Shown here: positions 59,401 through 64,000 of the stretch, piece by piece | Numbering within the stretch: the first letter of the stretch is position 1 | Layout of the letters: every line of letters begins with the position of its first letter | Origin: Sarcomyxa edulis | Lineage: Eukaryota; Basidiomycota; Agaricomycetes; Agaricales; Mycenaceae | DNA: 64,000 nucleotides | Reading direction: 5' to 3' | Assembly: GCA_009761415.1 (NCBI GenBank) | Contig: QUOL01000008.1 | Span: 682,001 to 746,000, forward strand | Notes under the pieces: model-generated | Told to the model about the DNA's origin: nothing | Database searches by the model: none | What the model saw: the letters and a program-made list of their open reading frames with translations, nothing else | Program-made: the position numbers and the translations under genes

Positions 59401-60041
59401 TGACCGCCGACGCCCATCTGCCCAAATTGGTCCGCGAGAGCGCCAACGGGACCTTGGCCTTGACCTGGTTGTTGCCCATACGGTGGTTGCGGCTGGGGTT
59501 GTCCATACGTAGGTCCATTGATGTATTCAGGTTCCGCTTGCCCGTAGTATGAGGGAGCCTGACCTTGCTGCGCCTGGAATTGATGATCAGCAGCTAGACC
59601 TGGGGTGAACAGCTGCCCGCCAGGAGCTGTGGGTTGTTGTGCGACAGCTCCTCCATAACTAGGATCAGGAATAGCATCCGAAGCTCCGTAATATGCCTGT
59701 GTTTGACCAGCAGCGTATTGGCGACGGCGGGTGGAATGATGAGCAGGTGGAGGAGAGACCGAGAGAGTCTGATCCATCGGCACAGCAGGGCCCTGGGCAG
59801 GAAACTCCCATTGTGTATGACCAGAGGCAGTTTCTGTATCGAAAGTGCAGTTAAGCGACGTGTTTTCCATTTGAACTCGGCGTGTTTCTCAGATATGCTG
59901 CAAACTCACCAATAAAAATGTAACGCTGGTTAGCTGGATCCCTATGAGAGTGTCAGATTATTAATTTCGCAGAGTATATATCGACTTCTAATACCATTCT
60001 GTGGCCCAGCCTGGAGGCAACTGTTGGGCAGGAGAAGCCAT
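56418..60041 (-). CDS. sec24: COPII coat subunit Sec24 with an N-terminal WW domain, 961 aa
   Basis: Thirteen exons: 59995-60041, 59910-59941, 59053-59833, 58786-58997, 58404-58729, 58064-58349, 57848-58003, 57625-57795, 57264-57559, 57066-57203, 56810-57004, 56535-56753, 56418-56444; the frame closes at 962 codons. The last 27 nt exon follows a clear polypyrimidine tract; otherwise the stop is at about 56523. Core Sec24: zinc finger CRRC...CCMC, trunk with [19 protein letters not shown] and [24 protein letters not shown], helical part, and gelsolin-like end ([18 protein letters not shown]). Role: cargo selection in ER-to-Golgi vesicles with Sec23. Exons 1-3 encode [16 protein letters not shown] and [11 protein letters not shown], the spacing of a WW domain (two Trp, final Pro), which standard Sec24 lacks. 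A start at MENTS inside intron 2 would remove it but is less consistent. Confidence 0.9.
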
Positions 60042-60420
60042 AGTGTAAGAGTAAAAAGTTGAGATGAAAGTGAATCTCAGGAGGAGAGTATATTTATTGA
60101 AGATTTGGTGACACCGTGATGCCACGTCTCACCCAAACTTGCACAGCGAACGGCGATTGACAGTTGCACTCTGCCTCCTCAGAGCTGTCTTATGCTATCT
60201 ACATTCACATATCTCGAAAAATTCAACATACGACGACCTCGACACACGCGACTTTGACGATTTTAAAAACAAAAACGCAAAAGATCGAAACACAAATGAT
60301 ATATATATGGTATGTTGCATTACTGCAGATGATGGTGATGTACAGGACATAGAAATCTACAATGTTCGATGTGAGCCCTCGACGTGTTTAATTTGCCATC
60401 AACAATCTCACCCATCGAGC
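60042..60420. other. Intergenic between two minus-strand genes
   Basis: Upstream region of Sec24 and 3' flank of the membrane-protein gene. A 118-codon plus frame (60139-60495) overlaps the latter and has no motif. Confidence 0.5.
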
Positions 60421-61401
60421 CTATGGCAATTCTCCGGTTTCAATCCTGGTATATGCAGGTGGCTGCTCTTGCTCTCTTTCTCGAGTCTTATCTGATGCCG
60501 ATAGACCAGTACCATGCTCGATATCAGCATTGACTGGTCGAAGAACCCGCGACTTCACTGCCCCACTACTAGGTCCACTCCTGCTAGCTATGACATTGTG
60601 CGAGGCGCTCGGAGCTAAAGCTGGTACCTGTGATACTGGCGACATGGGCACGACGAACGGATCCGCTTGGGTATTCTGCGGTATTCGAGGATTAGATGTA
60701 TCTCCTTCGTCGTCTTCGATGAGCTGTACCGAACGTCGATTTCGTGGTCTGGCCTTGCTTCTATGACGGCGCACGAAATAGATGATCAACCCAATCATGA
60801 CCAAAAGGACGATCCCACCGACGACTGATCCTGCTATTATTCGTCTTTGCTGAGCCTCGCTATTTTGTCCCGGTTATTCAGCCAGATCAGTGTGGATGGC
60901 GAGTACAACACCGACCTATCGTCGTCCCCATGGCCGTGGTCGCGTTTGGTAAACCATGTGCGCGACTTTAAGCCTTTGCCATGGTAGAAGGGGACTGGGG
61001 GACTGGGAGTAGGGGACATGGTAAGTGGAAGTGTGCACGTTGTCAACGACGTTCTTGGAGGGGTGTACACTGACTGGCATTCGCTTAGTGGGAATAGGCT
61101 TATTATAATCGATATGCGTGGTTGATGTGGAGCCCAGATCCTTCCTCGAAATTCCGTATCTGTATCGCTTGATCGAAATTGGATTTGACTTTCTCTTGAC
61201 GTCGATGGACACGCACGGCGGCCCACCAATATCCGTTCTCCACACTTGCTTTTCCTGCCCCAGATTTGTTAGCAGTATTTGAAAATGATAGCCGTCATCA
61301 TCAAGCACAACCACCGATGCCTCGCGCTCTCTCCAGAGTGCATCAGAGACTGAGGTGAACACCCTCAAACCCTTGCTTACTCGCGACTTACTGCTTGGCA
61401 T
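60421..61401 (-). CDS. Second single-pass membrane protein with cytoplasmic PPAY motif (5' part unresolved)
   Basis: Best-supported part: an exon from about 61070 down to 60910 (VYTPPRTSLTTCTLPLTM, then FTKRDHGHGDDD) spliced to 60421-60853 (EAQQRRIIAGSVVGG...). The membrane segment is GSVVGGIVLLVMIGLIIYFV, followed by RRHRSKARPRNRR, giving a cytoplasmic tail. The tail is Ser/Pro-rich and ends EQPPAYTRIETGELP, a PPxY motif. Upstream, a frame at about 61401-61200 (VVVLDDDGYHFQILL) may be an ectodomain exon, with a strong GTAAGT just after ATGCCAAGCA, but I could not complete the exon chain or find the signal peptide. Same overall plan as the gene at 54313-55874. Family unknown. Confidence 0.5.
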
Positions 61402-61888
61402 TCACGCGGCAAGACAGACTGTGTGAAGATGATGGTACCCTGCACTAGCTGCACTGTTCAGGGCACTATTCGTGGCTAAAACGGCTCAGGGCGTGACATG
61501 CATCAGGCAGGTACAAGTACTTACTTCGGCGCATTCGACTCTTCACAGTTGTTTCGTAGCGAAAGGAAGCTTTCTACGCCGAATTTGGAAGATCTAAGAT
61601 GCAGACGCCGACGAAGACTTGAAAAGAGACACGTCGACCTCGTGTTTAACTCATAAGATCACACAGAGTGCGCTTCGTTTGAAACGAGGCCGTAGTGACC
61701 ATAAGGATACAGTACAATGTATGGTATATATATGATGTTTGGTCTACTTGCAATGGGGGTCCAGTTGGTGTCCAGTGGTAATACAAAAATGACGGGTGGT
61801 CTAGTAACACAATCTCTACAAACCCGGGAAAGATACAAATCCAAGAAAATACAATGAATGGAAACAGTGAGACCATCCCTAATGATGA
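61402..61888. other. Intergenic, no gene seen
   Basis: May contain 5' exons of the membrane-protein gene. Small minus frames near 61650-61890 are 3' flank of the next gene. Confidence 0.4.
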
Positions 61889-64000
61889 TCATACAGCAAA
61901 CCTATTCGGGTGTTCCATCAACGGGGTATTGAATAGCGCTGGCGTAGTAGCAATCGCAGGGCTCAAACACGGGAACCCAGCCGCAGCCCCAGACTCTGCA
62001 TAAACCTCCTTCAAGCTCCTCCAGACATTCCTAAAAGTCGACACGGATCCCTTCTCATGGAGAAGTACGATAGCTGAAGCGCATCCAGGACCGAACATAT
62101 CAGGACGAACAGAGGGGTTTGGACTCTTCCCCAACAACGGCGTGCTTGTTTTAGGCGTAGCATTCGGGTTCGGCGTCGCAAAGGAGTCAGAGACCGGTGA
62201 GAGTAAAGGCTGACCTTGTGAAGACAATTTTGGTGCGCCTGGGCCGGATGCGAACTCGACTCTGAAGCGGACCGGCTTGAGTGTCGACCCGGTCACAACG
62301 TCGACACACCCTTCCTCGATCTTACAGTTCAAGGGCCCTTCAAAATCAGCACCAGGACTTGTTATAACGGCACCTAGGTTTTCCAGGAGTTTCGCTACGT
62401 CCTTTCGAGTTCTTTGGATGTCGGTGGCAGAATATAAAACACATCTTTGTGCATTAGAGATATTGCCATTATGACCACCGTTGTTGTGCGCTTTCCAGTT
62501 GAAGAGGTTAGAGAACCAGCCCTTGAATTCTCCAACAGTCGGGGACATGACAGGACGGTTGTTGACCTGGCCATGGGTACCATTAGCCGTGGCGTTCGTA
62601 GCCACAGATAGAGAGGTCCTCTTTGCGTTTAGAGAAGCAAGTTCGAGGGTAGAGGCTAAAAAAACCATTACATCAGTCACCCTGCGCTTGACAGTAAACG
62701 AAATCAAAACGTACGTCGCGCTTTTTTACCCTTTTTGCTCTTATTCCCCTTCTTATGAACTGGTGCATCCTCCGATCCATAGACGATATTGCTCGTACCC
62801 ATATCGACCTTTCCAAGACCCAAGCCTCCCGCCTTTTCCGGGGAGTCACCATCAACACCAAGGTCCCGATTCACATAACTCCATCCCTCATCAACCTGAT
62901 TCTCCTTGCCTTTGCTACCAGTATCAGCACGAGAATCCCCTCGTCCTCGTCCAGGCTGTCTCGATCCCTGACCAGGCAAAGATTGCCTATTCACGCTCCC
63001 GCCAAGTGGCATCGGTGCTTGATTGACGTACGGGCTCTGATTAGGCGTACTAACATTCGAATTCGCGTTTTCTCTGGCTATAAGAACGTTCATCCTGTCC
63101 GTGATATCATCTATCGTCTTCTGTAATTCAAGATTCGCGGTCCGAGGGGCGGTAAAGAGAGGCACCGATGGCTGCGTCACAACAGGTATGGCAAGTGTAT
63201 GTCCAGACGTCGACGGACTTCCTTGAGGTGTATCAAGCATTCCCGGAATCTCAATTCTCAAAGGAGCCGAGGGTTTAGGCAAAGGTAAAGGTGTAAACGT
63301 CACAGGTTCCTCTGGCTGTCCGTTGTCATTACCGAAGATAGGGCTCGTAATGGGCTTAGCACGAGCGATGGGTGCAAGAACGGGAGCAGCAGATCGTGGC
63401 CGTTGAGGACTACCTTGGCCCTGCTGGGTTCCTTGAGGGAACCAAACACTAGAAACGCCAACTGTATTCGACCTTTCCCTTGGATGTTCGTGCTTCTGGG
63501 TCTGACTTTCCGTATCTGTCGTTGCGTCTTGCAAAGTCATATTTGCATGTGGATATGGATGGGTATAACCACGGCGAGGAGGTAAAGGCCGAGGACCTCC
63601 CGTTCCACGCCCTAAGCCCACAGCAGCGACTGCTGGGGTCGCAGTATGCGCGCTCCTTAGCTGTGGTCGGGCGTTGAGCCTTGGTGAAGTTGATCGGCGA
63701 TGTGGACTCCCGCCAACATTAACACGCATTTGTACGCTGATATCGAGAATATCGTCAGCGTGGGTGGGGCGAGAGTGGGGGGCAGTGGACGAAGGTTCTC
63801 GTGGTCCGATCGGAGACGGAGGTCTACTTCTACCCGAAGAGTTCGAGCTTGATGATGAAGAGCCAGTATTAGTTCTGGCCATTATTGGCGGAGCGAGTCC
63901 AGACATTGTTGGGCCTTGGGAAGGCGGTGGAGCAGTTGAAGTTGAGCGAGAAGGATTGCTGCTACGAGGCCGGGATTGAGGGCGTTGCCCGTGGTCGACG
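61889..64000 (-). CDS. C-terminal part of a probable protein kinase with a KA1-like domain (5' end outside window)
   Basis: Exons 62715-64000 (open to the window edge) and 61889-62655, phase 1. The reading frame has no stop up to position 64000, so the ATG at 63906 is probably internal. The visible first part (~430 codons) is low complexity, rich in Ser, Pro and Arg, ending with Lys-rich KKGNKSKKGKKAR. The last part is folded: GWFSNLFNWK, LYSATDIQRTRKDVAKLL, VRFRVEFASG and CASAIVLLHEKGSVSTFRNV, similar in style to kinase-associated KA1 C-terminal domains of fungal Nim1/Cdr2/MARK-like Ser/Thr kinases. The kinase domain would lie beyond the window. The family call is tentative. Confidence 0.5.

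Noticed and set aside
59833..59870. Sec24 start at the ATG near 59870 (MENTS...)
   Set aside because: It sits within a sequence with perfect intron borders; splicing restores a complete WW domain and an upstream ATG at 60041.

Overview
The window is nuclear DNA of a filamentous basidiomycete, most likely an agaricomycete (mushroom-forming fungus). Genes are packed on both strands and carry many 48-70 nt GT-AG introns. The gene set includes a two-RRM protein, Nup96, a Swi3/Rsc8-type subunit, Sec24, a P450, a zinc alcohol dehydrogenase, pentatricopeptide-like proteins and a cyanovirin-type lectin. There are also lineage-specific gene families, a Ty3/Gypsy element and a small DNA transposon. No rRNA gene, convincing tRNA gene or CRISPR array is visible.

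Layout. 1-1.8 kb: end of an unidentified gene, then AT-rich DNA with minisatellite-like repeats. 1.9-9.8 kb (-): Ty3/Gypsy element with one long Gag-Pol frame, a 451 bp 5' LTR at 9362-9812 and no visible 3' LTR. 9.8-22.9 kb: a multigene array. A Ty3-cut copy (P1, +) lies tail-to-tail with three tandem copies (A, B, C, all -), each about 3.4 kb with about 600 bp between copies and encoding about 1000 aa. A decayed sixth-kilobase relic of the same family lies at 26.4-26.7 kb. 23.5-26.2 kb (-): arabinokinase-like glycosyltransferase-fold protein. 27.0-30.1 kb (-): two-RRM protein. 30.8-31.3 kb: head-to-head pair of related gene tails. 31.3-33.1 kb (-): PPR-like protein. 33.3-36.3 kb (+): Nup96. 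36.9-37.7 kb (+): lectin. 38.4-40.7 kb (-): Arg/Ser-rich protein. 41.0-42.4 kb (-): methyltransferase. 42.54-43.02 kb: hAT-type MITE. 43.4-45.9 kb (+): P450. 46.8-48.3 kb (+): alcohol dehydrogenase. 48.7-50.8 kb (-): Swi3/Rsc8. 51.0-54.0 kb (+): second PPR-like gene. 54.3-55.9 kb (+): single-pass membrane protein. 56.4-60.0 kb (-): Sec24 with an N-terminal WW domain. 60.4-61.4 kb (-): a second membrane protein. 61.9-64.0 kb (-): 3' part of a gene with a KA1-like C-terminus, probably a protein kinase.

Most interesting points. (1) The P1/A/B/C/relic family is an uncharacterised, locally amplified family. Its second half resembles a PD-(D/E)XK nuclease core; the acidic-x-Lys motif survives only in P1, the copy broken by the retroelement, while A-C have lost it. 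(2) Sec24 carries a WW domain, and both flanking membrane-protein genes encode a PPAY motif near the cytoplasmic C-terminus, suggesting WW-PPxY cargo recognition at COPII vesicles. (3) The 482 bp hAT MITE with a perfect 8 bp target duplication sits between a methyltransferase and a divergent P450.

Exon models were built by eye from splice consensus, reading-frame continuity and comparison between paralogues in the window; junctions I could not settle are flagged. Family names come from motif recognition, not from database searches.
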